Position numbers and translations under genes: made by a program
Assembly (NCBI GenBank): GCA_938002965.1
Contig: CALKZY010000037.1
Coordinates: forward strand, 1-64,000
Direction of reading: 5' to 3'
Length of the DNA: 64,000 nucleotides
Origin: an uncultured Acidimicrobiales bacterium
GTDB lineage: Bacteria > Actinomycetota > Acidimicrobiia > Acidimicrobiales > SZUA-35
In this document: piece after piece, positions 8,499 through 16,823 of the stretch
Layout of the letters: the number at the start of each line of letters is the position of its first letter
How positions within the stretch are numbered: the stretch's first letter is position 1
Notes under the pieces: model-generated
Seen by the model: the letters and a program-made list of their open reading frames with translations, nothing else
Databases searched by the model: none
What the model was told of the DNA's origin: nothing

Positions 8499-9524
8499 CT
8501 AGGCGACCGGTTGTTCCGCTTCGACCAGTGGACCGGGAGCCACTTCATTTGAGCTGCGAGGGGTGAGCCGTCTTCTGTTCCACCAGTTGGTCACCGCACC
8601 GACCACACCTTGGCGGAAACTGAGGAACAGAATGACGGTGACAATGCCGTAAAGTACTTCCCGCAGCTGGGCGTAGTCGACCAGCAACTCGTCCAGAATG
8701 GTAAACACCGCCGCACCTAAAATCGGTCCGAGCAGCGAACCGATACCGCCGAAAGCCAGCATCACCAGTACTCGGACATCGACCGAGCCGAAGGAGAACG
8801 TGGTGTCGCCGATGAAGCCCCTGTAGTGGGCGAAGAACGCTCCGGCCAGACCCAACATGATCGAACCGATCAGACCGGCGTATACCCGGTAGCGGGCCAC
8901 GTTCACGCCGGCCAGTTCAGCCGCTACCTCGTCGTCTCGCAGCGCTCGGAACGCCCAACCAATGTGCGACCGCTGAATCAACCGGTAGACGATCAGATAG
9001 GCCGCTACCAGGGCTAGGAACATGTAGTACGCGCTGATTTGGCCGTTGATCACGGTGCCGTTGCCAGCCACGATCGGTAGCCCGTTCTCGCCGCCGGTGA
9101 GCTCCCGACTTCCCAACACGAAGTTCTCATACGACAGTGAAAACGCCAACGTGACAATGCCGGTGAAGATGGTGTCAAGCGAGCGGCTGACCGACACCCA
9201 ACTCAACAATGCACCGAAAGTGCCGGCAATCACTGCAGCAATCAACATGGTCAGCACAAACGGGAGCCCGACCTGGTCGCTCAAGATGGCCGACCCGAAC
9301 CCGCCGATACCGGCCAGTGCGCCGACGCAGAGGAACAGCTGACCGGTGCTGCCGAAGATGAGGTTAAAAGCAATGGCGTAGGCGGCGAACAACAGCCCGG
9401 TCGTGATGACCAGCATCATGGACCGCGAGTCGGAGAACAGCAGAGGGACGGGGGCCAAGATGGCCACCACAATGACGATGGGAATGTAAGCTCGAATGCC
9501 CTGGCTTGTAGTGGAAGCAGTCAT
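8499..9524 (-). CDS. livM: Branched-chain amino-acid ABC transporter permease LivM
   Basis: This 341-residue polytopic membrane protein is the second permease of a Liv-type importer. The N-terminal hydrophobic segments and the LivM-typical central region GGENGLPIV...YLIVYRLIQRSHIGWAFRALRDDEVAAELAGVNVARYRVYA are present, with the cytoplasmic loop that contacts the ATPases. It is the last gene of the operon; its start codon follows the livH stop directly. It ends 15 bases from the convergent lipoprotein gene, so terminators for both must be very compact. Substrates of such systems include branched-chain amino acids, amides, urea and aromatic acids; the sequence alone does not decide among them. 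Confidence 0.93.
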   Translation of the reverse strand: MTASTTSQGIRAYIPIVIVVAILAPVPLLFSDSRSMMLVITTGLLFAAYAIAFNLIFGSTGQLFLCVGALAGIGGFGSAILSDQVGLPFVLTMLIAAVIAGTFGALLSWVSVSRSLDTIFTGIVTLAFSLSYENFVLGSRELTGGENGLPIVAGNGTVINGQISAYYMFLALVAAYLIVYRLIQRSHIGWAFRALRDDEVAAELAGVNVARYRVYAGLIGSIMLGLAGAFFAHYRGFIGDTTFSFGSVDVRVLVMLAFGGIGSLLGPILGAAVFTILDELLVDYAQLREVLYGIVTVILFLSFRQGVVGAVTNWWNRRRLTPRSSNEVAPGPLVEAEQPVA

Positions 9525-10379
9525 CTAGCCACTCCCCAACAGGCCCTGCGGGCGAATGAGAATTGTGGCGGCAGCGGCCACCACCAAGATGATGCTGCTG
9601 ACGAAGGTTCCGATGTAGAAGGCACTCATGGTGTTGACCACACCGAGGATGATCCCGGCCAGAAACGCTCCGGAGACGCTGCCCAGTCCGCCGACCACGG
9701 CCACGATGAGAGCGAAGATGGTGAGGCTGACTCCGGCGGTGGACACCACCGGACTGGTCATAGCTTGGGTTACCGCCACGATTCCGGCCAGCACGCCACT
9801 GAGGCCGAAGACGACCGTTCGGACAGTGGCTGGGTTAATGCCACAAAGCCGAGCGCCCTGCTCGTTTTGGATGACCGAGCGGGTGGCCCGCCCGAACGTG
9901 GTGAGACGGAAGAAGGCCACCAGAGCGAGACCGACGGCGATGGTCACCGATGAGGCGACAATAGACCCACGTCTGATCTTCAACCCGGCGATGGTCACGG
10001 GCTCACCGGCGATACGAAGGTTGAGCGCTTCGATCGGATAACGCCACTCCAAGACACCGTCGATGATGAAGCCAACGCCGAGCATCAGCAGTAGGCCGAG
10101 CAGAATACGACTCTCGCCGTGCTGGCTGTAGACCGGCTGCATGATCGTGCGATCAAGGACGACCCCGAGCAAGCCAGTGGCGATGATGCCGATGGCGATA
10201 GCAGCGGCTGTTGGCAATCCTGCGTCCATCAACCTGGCCGTCACGATGGCGGCCATAACCGCCATCTGACCGTGGGCCAGGTTCACCACGCCACCAAGTC
10301 CGTAGACCAAGGTGAGGCCGACGCCGAGGATTGCGAACTGCAAACCCAGCACGAGGCCGTCTACCAGAACTGCGCCCAT
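9525..10379 (-). CDS. livH: Branched-chain amino-acid ABC transporter permease LivH
   Basis: This 284-residue polytopic membrane protein is the first permease. It shows LivH landmarks: LAIQFAILGVGLTLVYGLGGVVNLAHGQ-like N-terminus and the loop TTFGRATRSVIQNEQGARLCGINPATVRTVVFGLSG. Length is normal for the family. It lies between livF and livM, separated from livF by about 90 bases that hold a 12-bp tandem repeat array, and abuts livM with no gap, which suggests tight coupling of the two permeases. Confidence 0.93.
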   Translation of the reverse strand: MGAVLVDGLVLGLQFAILGVGLTLVYGLGGVVNLAHGQMAVMAAIVTARLMDAGLPTAAAIAIGIIATGLLGVVLDRTIMQPVYSQHGESRILLGLLLMLGVGFIIDGVLEWRYPIEALNLRIAGEPVTIAGLKIRRGSIVASSVTIAVGLALVAFFRLTTFGRATRSVIQNEQGARLCGINPATVRTVVFGLSGVLAGIVAVTQAMTSPVVSTAGVSLTIFALIVAVVGGLGSVSGAFLAGIILGVVNTMSAFYIGTFVSSIILVVAAAATILIRPQGLLGSG

Positions 10380-10410
10380 CTATCTCACCAGCTTCTCTTG
10401 ATACACATAC

Positions 10411-10480
10411 TCAGATTCCGGTTCATATTCCCGTTCAGATTCCGGTTCAGATTCCGGTTCAGATTCCGGTTCAGATTCCA
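10411..10480. repeat. 12-bp tandem array (about 5.8 copies) starting within the end of livF
   Basis: The plus-strand unit is TCAGATTCCGGT; the second copy from the left has three changed bases. Read on the minus strand each unit is GGA ATC TGA ACC, so it repeats the last two codons and stop of livF (Gly-Ile-stop) in frame. The array fills most of the livF-livH gap. Confidence 0.9.
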
Positions 10481-11202
10481 AGGTAGGCCTGGCGGACGGC
10501 GGGGTCGGCGGCCAGCTCTGCCGACGTTCCCGACAAGGTGATACGTCCGTGATCCAATACGAAGCTGCGGTCGGCCAGCGCCAACGCCAGCGGCACCTGC
10601 TGCTCGGCCACCAACACGGTTAGACCACCCTTGCGGAGTTCGGCCAGAGCGGCGTACGCCTCCTGGGCCAGGATGGGGGACAGGCCGGTGGTCGGCTCGT
10701 CCAGTACCAGCAGCGACGGCGACGACATCAACGCCCGACCGACAGCCAGCATCTGCTGCTCGCCTCCGCTGAGCGTGCCCGCATGCTGGCGGGAACGCTC
10801 CTTCAGCCGGGGAAAGGTGCTGTACACCAGCTCCAAGCGGTCGTTGTCGGGGCGGGACGGGTAGGCGCCAAGAAACAGGTTCTCCTGCACTGCCATTTGA
10901 GGAAACAAGTGTCGCTCGGCCGGGACGTACACCATGCCGGCCCGAACCACCATGTGAGCTTTGGTTCCGGCGATCTCCGAACCATCGAATTGGATTGAAC
11001 CGGTGGACGGGCCCATCAGCCCGCAAATTGCCTTCAGCATGGTGCTCTTACCCGCACCGTTTGATCCGATGACGGCAACTGCTTCGCCTGCACCCACCGA
11101 CAGTTCAATGTCATGCACGACGTCTTCGCCCAGGTACCCGGCCGACAGCCCGGAAACCTCCAGCAAATTTCGAGTCGGACTGTCAGTCGGACTAGTAGGC
11201 AT
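10471..11202 (-). CDS. livF: Branched-chain amino-acid ABC transporter ATPase LivF
   Basis: This 243-residue cytoplasmic ATPase powers the importer with LivG. Walker A is GSNGAGKST, the Q-loop region reads YVPAERHLFPQM, the signature is LSGGEQQML, Walker B is LLVLDEP and the H-loop position in the switch region reads VAEQQ, as in LivF where the usual histidine is often replaced. The ATG at 11202 was chosen because it begins MPTSPTDSPTRNLLEVSGL; a longer frame to 11259 would run through the livG end. It overlaps the livG stop by 11 bases. Its own 3' end is the seed of a 12-bp tandem array. Confidence 0.93.
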   Translation of the reverse strand: MPTSPTDSPTRNLLEVSGLSAGYLGEDVVHDIELSVGAGEAVAVIGSNGAGKSTMLKAICGLMGPSTGSIQFDGSEIAGTKAHMVVRAGMVYVPAERHLFPQMAVQENLFLGAYPSRPDNDRLELVYSTFPRLKERSRQHAGTLSGGEQQMLAVGRALMSSPSLLVLDEPTTGLSPILAQEAYAALAELRKGGLTVLVAEQQVPLALALADRSFVLDHGRITLSGTSAELAADPAVRQAYLGI

Positions 11203-11962
11203 CGGTAGAACTCTCCGCCTGACCAATCGAGCTGGTTCCCAGGTAGGCCTCAACCACATCCGGATTGGTCATCACATCGTTTGGCTGGCCGTCGGCTAGC
11301 AGCTTGCCGAAGTTCAGGACTACCACTCGTTCAGCCAGACTCATCACCGCCTTCATGACGTGCTCCACCCAGATGACGGTCACACCTCGCTCATCTCGGG
11401 CGGTGCGGACCATGTCGATCGAGGCTTGGAGCTCGGTGTCGTTGAGCCCGGCCATTACCTCATCCAACAGCAGAAGCTTGGGTCCCCCGGCCAAGGCTCG
11501 GGCCATTTCCAAGAAGCGCTGCTGATGAAGGTTCAGACCGTCAACCGGCACGTCGGCGTAGGCCGACAGACCGACAAACTCCAGCGCCTCATCGGCCGTG
11601 CGTCGGGCTTCGTCTTCGGTCGGCCGGTTGGCGCCTCCGAAGGTTGCGCCGACGATCACGTTCTCTCGGGCGGTCATGGACTCAAACACCCTGGGATGTT
11701 GGAGCGCCATAGAGATACCGCGCTGGCGAACCAGGTGCGGTGCCATCTTGGCGATCTCCGTTCCCTGGAAGCGGATGCTTCCACGAGTGGCGGGTTGAAG
11801 GCCGCTGATCGCTTTGAGCAGCGTGCTCTTGCCCGCCCCGTTGGGGCCGACGAGGGCGACTATCTCGCCCTCGTCGACCGTAAGGTCAACACCGTCGACG
11901 GCCGGGAGACCGCCGAAGTGTTTTTCGACGCCGGTGGCGTCAAGTAGTGGTGCCGAAGCCAG
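11192..11962 (-). CDS. livG: Branched-chain amino-acid ABC transporter ATPase LivG, apparent CTG start
   Basis: This is the second ATPase of the importer, 256 residues from the proposed start. The first ATG in the frame (11746) lies after Walker A and would delete it. Upstream of that ATG the frame continues with LVGPNGAGKSTLLKAI (Walker A) and the LivG-like opening LLDATGVEKHFGGLPAVDGV. Between the livJ stop codon (11972-11974) and Walker A there is no ATG, GTG or TTG in frame. A CTG at 11960-11962 is preceded by AGGAG with 6 bases of spacing, where the SD overlaps the livJ stop (TAGGAG), so I take CTG as the start. Later motifs are VDGLNLHQQRFLEMARAL (signature, altered), LLLLDEV and VIWVEHVMKAVM. 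A base error in the sequence is the alternative explanation. Confidence 0.85.
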   Translation of the reverse strand: MASAPLLDATGVEKHFGGLPAVDGVDLTVDEGEIVALVGPNGAGKSTLLKAISGLQPATRGSIRFQGTEIAKMAPHLVRQRGISMALQHPRVFESMTARENVIVGATFGGANRPTEDEARRTADEALEFVGLSAYADVPVDGLNLHQQRFLEMARALAGGPKLLLLDEVMAGLNDTELQASIDMVRTARDERGVTVIWVEHVMKAVMSLAERVVVLNFGKLLADGQPNDVMTNPDVVEAYLGTSSIGQAESSTDAY

Positions 11963-11971
11963 CGTGGGCTC

Positions 11972-13315
11972 CTACGATCCTGGGACGTACGGCTCGAGCG
12001 GCTCGGAGGTGAACAGCTCGTCCACCCACCAGTCGCCGGCCTCGTTGAGACCTTCGGGAGCCGGGCCGCCGTTGACGGCAACCAGAACCATCTGTGCCTG
12101 AGCCAGCTCGCCCCACTCGGTCCAAGCCAGTGGGTAGGCCATTCCCGGTGAGGTATAGCTCTGGCCGTGCAAGTGCTCGGCGATGGCGGCGGTGTCGTCA
12201 CCGGCGGTGGCCACGGCATCGGCTACTGCGTTCACCACGGCATACATGGCGACTGCGTCGTCTTCCATGAAGCCCAGGCCGGTTTCGGCTACATATCGGG
12301 CTGCCAGTTCGGCGTAGTCATCGCTGAAGTAGTTGGCGCAGCTGTGGTCGGCGTAGCGGCCGATGGCGGTGTCGCCTGCAGCCTCAAGTACGGCTGTCAT
12401 GGACGAACCGGGCCCCGCCACGTTCACGTTCAAGCCAAGGTCAGCGGCCTGAGCCAGAATCGGACCGGAGCCCGGCGGGTGGCCGGTGGCCAGAATCAGC
12501 TCGGGGCCAAACTCGTCGAGTGAACGCAGGTAGGTGGTGAAGTCCTGCTCGGGGACCGGGGCGACCTCGGACTGAAGTTCAATTCCAGCGTCATCGAAGA
12601 CCGGCACGGAGGCGGCCAGGAATGACTGACCCCAGGCGTAGTCGGCGATCATCTGGCCGACCTTGGTGAAGCCCTGGTCTCCGGCGTATTGGGCCCACGG
12701 AACGGCCAGCATCGGGCCGGCCGGGAGACAGGTGCGGAAGGTATAGCGACTATCAGCGGTCAGCAGAGCATCCGAACCCGCCTTCGACAGGAACAGCGGA
12801 ACCTGATTGGATTCGGCCAGGCCGACGGTGGCACCGCCGACCCCGGACGAAATGGTGCCGGCCACGGCGACCACGCCCTCTTCGAGGAGTCGTTCGAACT
12901 GGACTACGGCCTCTTCAGCGTCGGACTGGTCGTCAGCGACGACAATCTCGATCATTCGCCCGTCGACACCGCCGTTGGCGTTGATGTCGTCGGCCGCCAT
13001 CTTGAGGCCAGCCTCAACGTGCAGGCCCCAGGACGTGAACGGGCCGGTTAGCGAGGTCAGCGCTCCGATCTTGATCGGCTCGTCGCTGGCAGCCTCGTTG
13101 GCGTCAGCGTCCTCTCCCTCGTCTTCCATTGCCGCTTCGTCGTCAGCGGGCTCTTCTTCGGCCCCGTCATCGCCGTCGGTGGCTTCATCTACCGCTTCGG
13201 TGGCCTCGTCGACCACCTCTTCGGCTGCATCCTCCGCCGCACCGCACGAGGCAGCCAGCAGAGCCAAAGCGGCCAGCAAAGCCAGCCACAGTGAACGTCT
13301 CGTTGATTTCATCAC
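11972..13315 (-). CDS. livJ: Branched-chain amino-acid ABC transporter substrate-binding lipoprotein LivJ-type
   Basis: This 447-residue lipoprotein captures the substrate outside the membrane. The signal peptide ends in lipobox LAASC (Cys24), followed by an acidic, low-complexity tether of about 55 residues rich in Ala, Glu and Asp. The type I periplasmic binding fold begins at PIKIGALTSLTGPFTSWG and contains ADDINANGGVDGRMIEIVVADDQSD, as in LivJ/amide-binding proteins. It is the first gene of the minus-strand operon livJ-G-F-H-M. The acidic tether is longer than in classical LivJ but common in marine and soil actinobacteria. Ligand is unknown. Confidence 0.92.
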   Translation of the reverse strand: MMKSTRRSLWLALLAALALLAASCGAAEDAAEEVVDEATEAVDEATDGDDGAEEEPADDEAAMEDEGEDADANEAASDEPIKIGALTSLTGPFTSWGLHVEAGLKMAADDINANGGVDGRMIEIVVADDQSDAEEAVVQFERLLEEGVVAVAGTISSGVGGATVGLAESNQVPLFLSKAGSDALLTADSRYTFRTCLPAGPMLAVPWAQYAGDQGFTKVGQMIADYAWGQSFLAASVPVFDDAGIELQSEVAPVPEQDFTTYLRSLDEFGPELILATGHPPGSGPILAQAADLGLNVNVAGPGSSMTAVLEAAGDTAIGRYADHSCANYFSDDYAELAARYVAETGLGFMEDDAVAMYAVVNAVADAVATAGDDTAAIAEHLHGQSYTSPGMAYPLAWTEWGELAQAQMVLVAVNGGPAPEGLNEAGDWWVDELFTSEPLEPYVPGS

Positions 13316-13521
13316 TAATCCCCTTGATTGTCAGCCACGCGAGCGGTGTCTTGACCAGGGCGATCCTGTCAACGAAAGCTCCATGGCCAACGCACCGCCG
13401 CCACTCAAGCTGAGGCTAATCGATGGTGCCGACATTAGGTCGTCGGCTGGTTCTGCACAATCTTGTTAGCGGAATCGGAATGTGTGTTGATCGAGGGGAA
13501 CCGTTAAGCCAGCGTCGGCCT

Positions 13522-13552
13522 GACAGCACCTTGGCCTAGCCAGAGTGCTGTC
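13522..13552 (-). terminator. Hairpin downstream of the two-component operon
   Basis: GACAGCAC and GTGCTGTC form an 8-bp perfect stem around a 15-base loop that itself holds TGGC/GCCA. It lies about 30 bases after the stop of the acidic protein gene on the minus strand. There is no clear T-run. Confidence 0.5.
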
Positions 13553-13582
13553 GAGGCCAACGTTGCCGATGTGGATCAGCGG

Positions 13583-13888
13583 TTACTCATCGCTGTCTTC
13601 GTCTTCGTCTTCGGTGTCGTCGTCGTCTTCGGTGTCGTCGTCGTCTTCGTCGTCGAGTTCGTCATTGTCATCGTCGGCGTAGTCGGAGCCTTCGACTCCA
13701 TCTGTGCCATCGTCAGCGTCGATCATTTGCTCGGAGTCTTCTGACTCTTCGATGTCAGCGACCTCCTCAGCGGTGTCAGTACTCTGGGCTTTGCTTGGGG
13801 CGGATTGGGCTGCGGCTACGCCGTAGCCTCCGAGGCCAAGTCCGAGCGCTGCGGCGACGGTGATGATGAAAGCTCGTGTTCGGTCCAT
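13583..13888 (-). CDS. Small exported acidic protein
   Basis: This 101-residue protein has a signal peptide (FIITVAAALGLGLGGYGVAAAQ; cleavage likely after AAA) and a mature part made almost entirely of Asp, Glu and Ser, ending in long DE-runs encoded by GTC/TTC-type microsatellite repeats. No family is recognised. It is the last gene behind an OmpR-type regulator and a histidine kinase on the same strand, a position often taken by PepSY or other small exported proteins that bind metal ions or modulate the sensor. A role in divalent-cation buffering or sensing is an inference from composition only. Confidence 0.7.
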   Translation of the reverse strand: MDRTRAFIITVAAALGLGLGGYGVAAAQSAPSKAQSTDTAEEVADIEESEDSEQMIDADDGTDGVEGSDYADDDNDELDDEDDDDTEDDDDTEDEDEDSDE

Positions 13889-14031
13889 TTGGGGTCTCTT
13901 CCTCTTGGGTGTGTCTAACCACCACGACCGTCCGGGATTGGATCAGTCGTTGTCCCCGTCATGATCCTCTTTCCCGCCTGACCCCAACCTGACCGTTGTT
14001 TGGGTTGGACAATGAGAAAGTCAGCTGTGAG

Positions 14032-15386
14032 TCAGTTGTCGTTGGTAGGCAGGCTGATCTCGAACCGGGCGCCGCGCAGCGTCTCGGCCCGGGTGTCGGT
14101 GCCAGTGCACATGATGCTCCCACCGTGTTCGGTCACGATTTCCCGGGTGATGGCCAGGCCAAGCCCGGTGCCGCCGGTGTCACGGGTGCGAGCATCATCG
14201 AGTCTGGTGAATCGCTCGAAGATGGTCTCCCGCTGATCAGCCGGAACGCCCGGCCCGTCATCGCTGACGACGAGGTGCACCACGTCGTCAGCTTCATGCA
14301 GTTCAACCCGCACGGACGAAGTGGCATGGCGGACGGCATTGGCCAGCAGGTTCTGCACTGCCCTGGCCAACTGCTCACCGTTGCCGTTTAGATGAGCGGC
14401 CGAAACCGCCGAGGCATCAATGGCCACCGCCGATTCGACCCCCATGGTGCTCCGGAAATCGCGGATCTCTCGCATCACAATGTCGTCCAGGTCGAGCGGC
14501 CGCATTGGCGTAGCGGCGGATCCGTCGTCGCTGCGGGCCAGGAGCAGAAGATCGTCGATCAGCAGCTGTAACCCGATGGCTTCCTCCTGCACTGCCCGAC
14601 TGGTGAGATCCCGGTCGGCTCGATCCGGTTGCTGCAGGTCGACTTCGACGTTGGTCCGAATTCGGGTGAGCGGGGTTCGCAGCTCATGGGCGGCGTCGGC
14701 CACAAAGCGGCGTTGTCGTTCTCCGGCTTCATGGAGGCGGTCCAGCATTTCGTTCATGGTGGCGGCAAGTCGGCTGATCTCGTCGTCACGTTTGGCCGCT
14801 CGGCTACCGAGCTCTAGGCGTTGTGGCGAGTTGGTGTCTGCAATGGCGGCCACCTGGGTGCGAATGTTCTCAACGGGTTGAGTGCTCGCCCGGTAAGCCA
14901 CCACAGCAGCCCCGCCATCACCGCCGCCACTACCGGGATGGTGGCCAGCAGGGCGAAGATTAGGCCGCCCACCGTTTCGTCGATCTCCTCGGTTGACTCG
15001 CCGACGTACAGCGTGGCGGGTCCCTGGTCTTCAACGTCGCCAAGTGAGCGACTCACCCAGCGGAATCCTTCGTTGCCTGTCGGAGGTTTCTCGGATGCAG
15101 GGCGGATCTCGACCCGTCGGTACTCGAAGGCATCGCTGTTGGGCGCCGCCTCGATGATCGAAACCAGGTCGTCGAACTCCAACTCCTCGCGTTCTTCACC
15201 GCCGTCATCATCGGCTTCGACGAGCGCGGCCACCATGAAGTCGGCCTGCTGGTTCAGCGAGGTGTCGAGGCTGCTGGTCAACTGCTGGCGCTGGATAAAG
15301 AACAGCACGACGGCGGCCACCAACAACACGGCGGCCACCATCACGGTGGCCATGGCTGTCAACCGGAAACGCAGTGAGCTCCTCAT
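14032..15386 (-). CDS. Sensor histidine kinase, interrupted by a one-base frameshift
   Basis: The kinase is encoded in two frames. The first part (15386 to about 14876) holds an N-terminal membrane helix, an extracytoplasmic domain of about 110 residues and a second helix ending WWLTGRALNP. The second frame continues VENIRTQVAAIADTNSPQRLEL (HAMP), the phospho-acceptor box FVADAAHELRTPLTRIR, N-box LLANAVRHA, G1 DDGPGVP and G2 GGTGLGLAI, and stops at 14032. Adding one base to the GGG at 14875-14877 (CCC on the coding strand) restores a single reading frame of about 451 residues. It starts 12 bases after the response-regulator stop, so the two are one operon. It is either a real null mutation or a homopolymer error in the sequence. 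Confidence 0.85.
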
Positions 15387-15398
15387 CCGCCTTGATCC

Positions 15399-16082
15399 TT
15401 ATCCGCCGTCGGTGGCTAACCGGTAACCGGCGCCTCGCACCGTCTCGATGGCCCGACGGTCGAACGGCTCGTCGATGGCCTTGCGCAGGCGGCGGATGTA
15501 AACCTCGACGATGTTGGGGTCGCCGTCAAAGTCGTACTCCCACACGCCGTCAAGGATTTGGCTCTTCGATTGCACCTCGCCTGCTCGTCGCACGAGGAAC
15601 TCCAACACGTCGAACTGGCGGGCCGTCAGTTCAACTTCGGTGTCGCCGCGAAACGCCCGCCGCGCCGCCGGTTCGATTCGAAGGTCACCGGCCGCCAGCG
15701 TGGCCGGAGCGGAGCCGCCGTTGGCCGACCGCCGCAGCAGCGCTCTCAGTCGGGACACCAACACGGGGAAAGAGAACGGCTTGGTCAGGTAGTCGTCGGC
15801 TCCGGTGTCGAGCGCTTCAGTTTGGTCGTATTCACCTTCTTTAGCGGTGAGCACCAAGATGGGTGTCCAGTCGCCTTCCTCCCGCAGCGTGCCGCAGATC
15901 TTGAAGCCGCTCATGCCCGGCAGCATGAGGTCGACGATCAGAGCGTCGTAGGTTCCCTCCCGGGCCTGGTGCAGGCCGTCGACACCGTCGAATACGACGT
16001 CCACGGTGAAACCCTCGCCTTCCAGCCCGCGTTTGACCGAGGCGGCGATCTTCACGTCGTCTTCGATGAGCAGCAGCTTCAC
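15399..16082 (-). CDS. OmpR/PhoB-family response regulator
   Basis: This 227-residue regulator has an N-terminal receiver domain (KLLLIEDDVKIA, phospho-acceptor in LIVDLMLPG at about residue 51, KPFSFPVLVSRLRALLRR) and a C-terminal winged helix (FDVLEFLVRRAGEVQSKSQILDGVW, NIVEVYIRRLRKAI, VRGAGYRL). The GTG at 16082 gives the standard opening; the open frame extends upstream to 16265 but those residues are not part of the fold. It is co-transcribed with the histidine kinase. The regulated genes are not visible, though the acidic exported protein in the same operon is a candidate. Confidence 0.92.
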   Translation of the reverse strand: MKLLLIEDDVKIAASVKRGLEGEGFTVDVVFDGVDGLHQAREGTYDALIVDLMLPGMSGFKICGTLREEGDWTPILVLTAKEGEYDQTEALDTGADDYLTKPFSFPVLVSRLRALLRRSANGGSAPATLAAGDLRIEPAARRAFRGDTEVELTARQFDVLEFLVRRAGEVQSKSQILDGVWEYDFDGDPNIVEVYIRRLRKAIDEPFDRRAIETVRGAGYRLATDGG

Positions 16083-16146
16083 TGAAAACTGACTGTAGTA
16101 GTCCAACCTGACCCTGCCCTGAACCTTAAAGGCATACTGCCGTGCG

Positions 16147-16290
16147 ATGAAGCGACGGCTGACGCAACGGGAGCCGCGGGCCAAGTCTTTGGTGGCTCTG
16201 CGGGCAGGTGCGGCGACAAGAGTCGTTGCCAGGCTGAAGCTTGGTCGGCTCGTCGGGCAGGCCAACCGCGTCCGAGGACGCGGTGGCTAG
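16147..16290 (+). CDS. Possible small basic protein (47 residues)
   Basis: The 293-base gap between the regulator and the next gene holds this small plus-strand frame, MKRRLTQREPRAKSLVALRA followed by more basic residues. Codon third positions are GC-rich as in real genes here. It recalls the N-terminal stretch of MurT-like proteins but is far too short, so it may be a fragment or chance. No other feature is seen in the gap. Confidence 0.25.
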   Translation: MKRRLTQREPRAKSLVALRAGAATRVVARLKLGRLVGQANRVRGRGG

Positions 16291-16375
16291 CCAACTCTCG
16301 GGTTAAGCGTTCGGCCTGGCAGCGAATCGAGATTCAGCGGGGCTGTTGGAGTTTGTGAAGGCGGCGCCCGGAGCG

Positions 16376-16804
16376 TCAGTAGCCGCTATTCGACCAGGTC
16401 GGCATTCCGGCGGATCTGGAGTTGGTCATTGCCACTCTCGAGGACGTATTGGAGTCTCGAAATGAGTATCTATAGCCAGCAGAGTCTCGTGACGTAGCCA
16501 TGGCAACGTAGCCTCCAGAGCTGCCGAGTCTCACGTAGACCGTCGTACTCTTTCCCTTGAGGTTGCGAACTCGCCCGGCATAGTATTTGTCGCCGTCACA
16601 GGTTCCCGAATACCTAGCTTCCTCCGAGCCGGCCCGAAAGCCTTCCACGTCCACTATGTAGACCTTGTTGGCGAAGGCGCCGCCCGTAGACCTAGTTACA
16701 CAACGGGCTTTCGCCGTGCTCGGACCGTGTACTGTCACAAGTATTAGCATCAGGAACGCAGATACCGCAGCCAGCGTTCTGTTTCTCGGTAATTTGCTGT
16801 TCAT
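16376..16804 (-). CDS. Small secreted protein of unknown function
   Basis: This 142-residue protein has a signal peptide (LAAVSAFLMLILVTVHGPSTAKA) and a mature part of about 110 residues with two cysteines (ARCVTRS, SGTCDGD), rich in Ser, Gly, Tyr and Arg. No family is recognised. The gene is clearly lower in GC than its neighbours, as is the next gene, which hints at a different origin for this 16.4-18.1 kb segment. It starts 19 bases after the neighbouring lipoprotein gene stops, so the two are probably co-transcribed. Confidence 0.6.
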   Translation of the reverse strand: MNSKLPRNRTLAAVSAFLMLILVTVHGPSTAKARCVTRSTGGAFANKVYIVDVEGFRAGSEEARYSGTCDGDKYYAGRVRNLKGKSTTVYVRLGSSGGYVAMATSRDSAGYRYSFRDSNTSSRVAMTNSRSAGMPTWSNSGY

Positions 16805-16823
16805 GTTCGTGTTTCCCTTCTTG

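Noticed and set aside
11192..11746. livG starting at its first ATG
   Set aside because: This would remove Walker A, which is present in the same frame just upstream.
12807..13469. Long plus-strand frame opposite livJ
   Set aside because: It is Ser/Ala-rich low-complexity antisense of the livJ acidic tether, with no family features.
13600..13680. GTC/TTC repeats considered as a CRISPR or regulatory array
   Set aside because: They are microsatellite-like codons for Asp/Glu in the acidic protein, without spacers.
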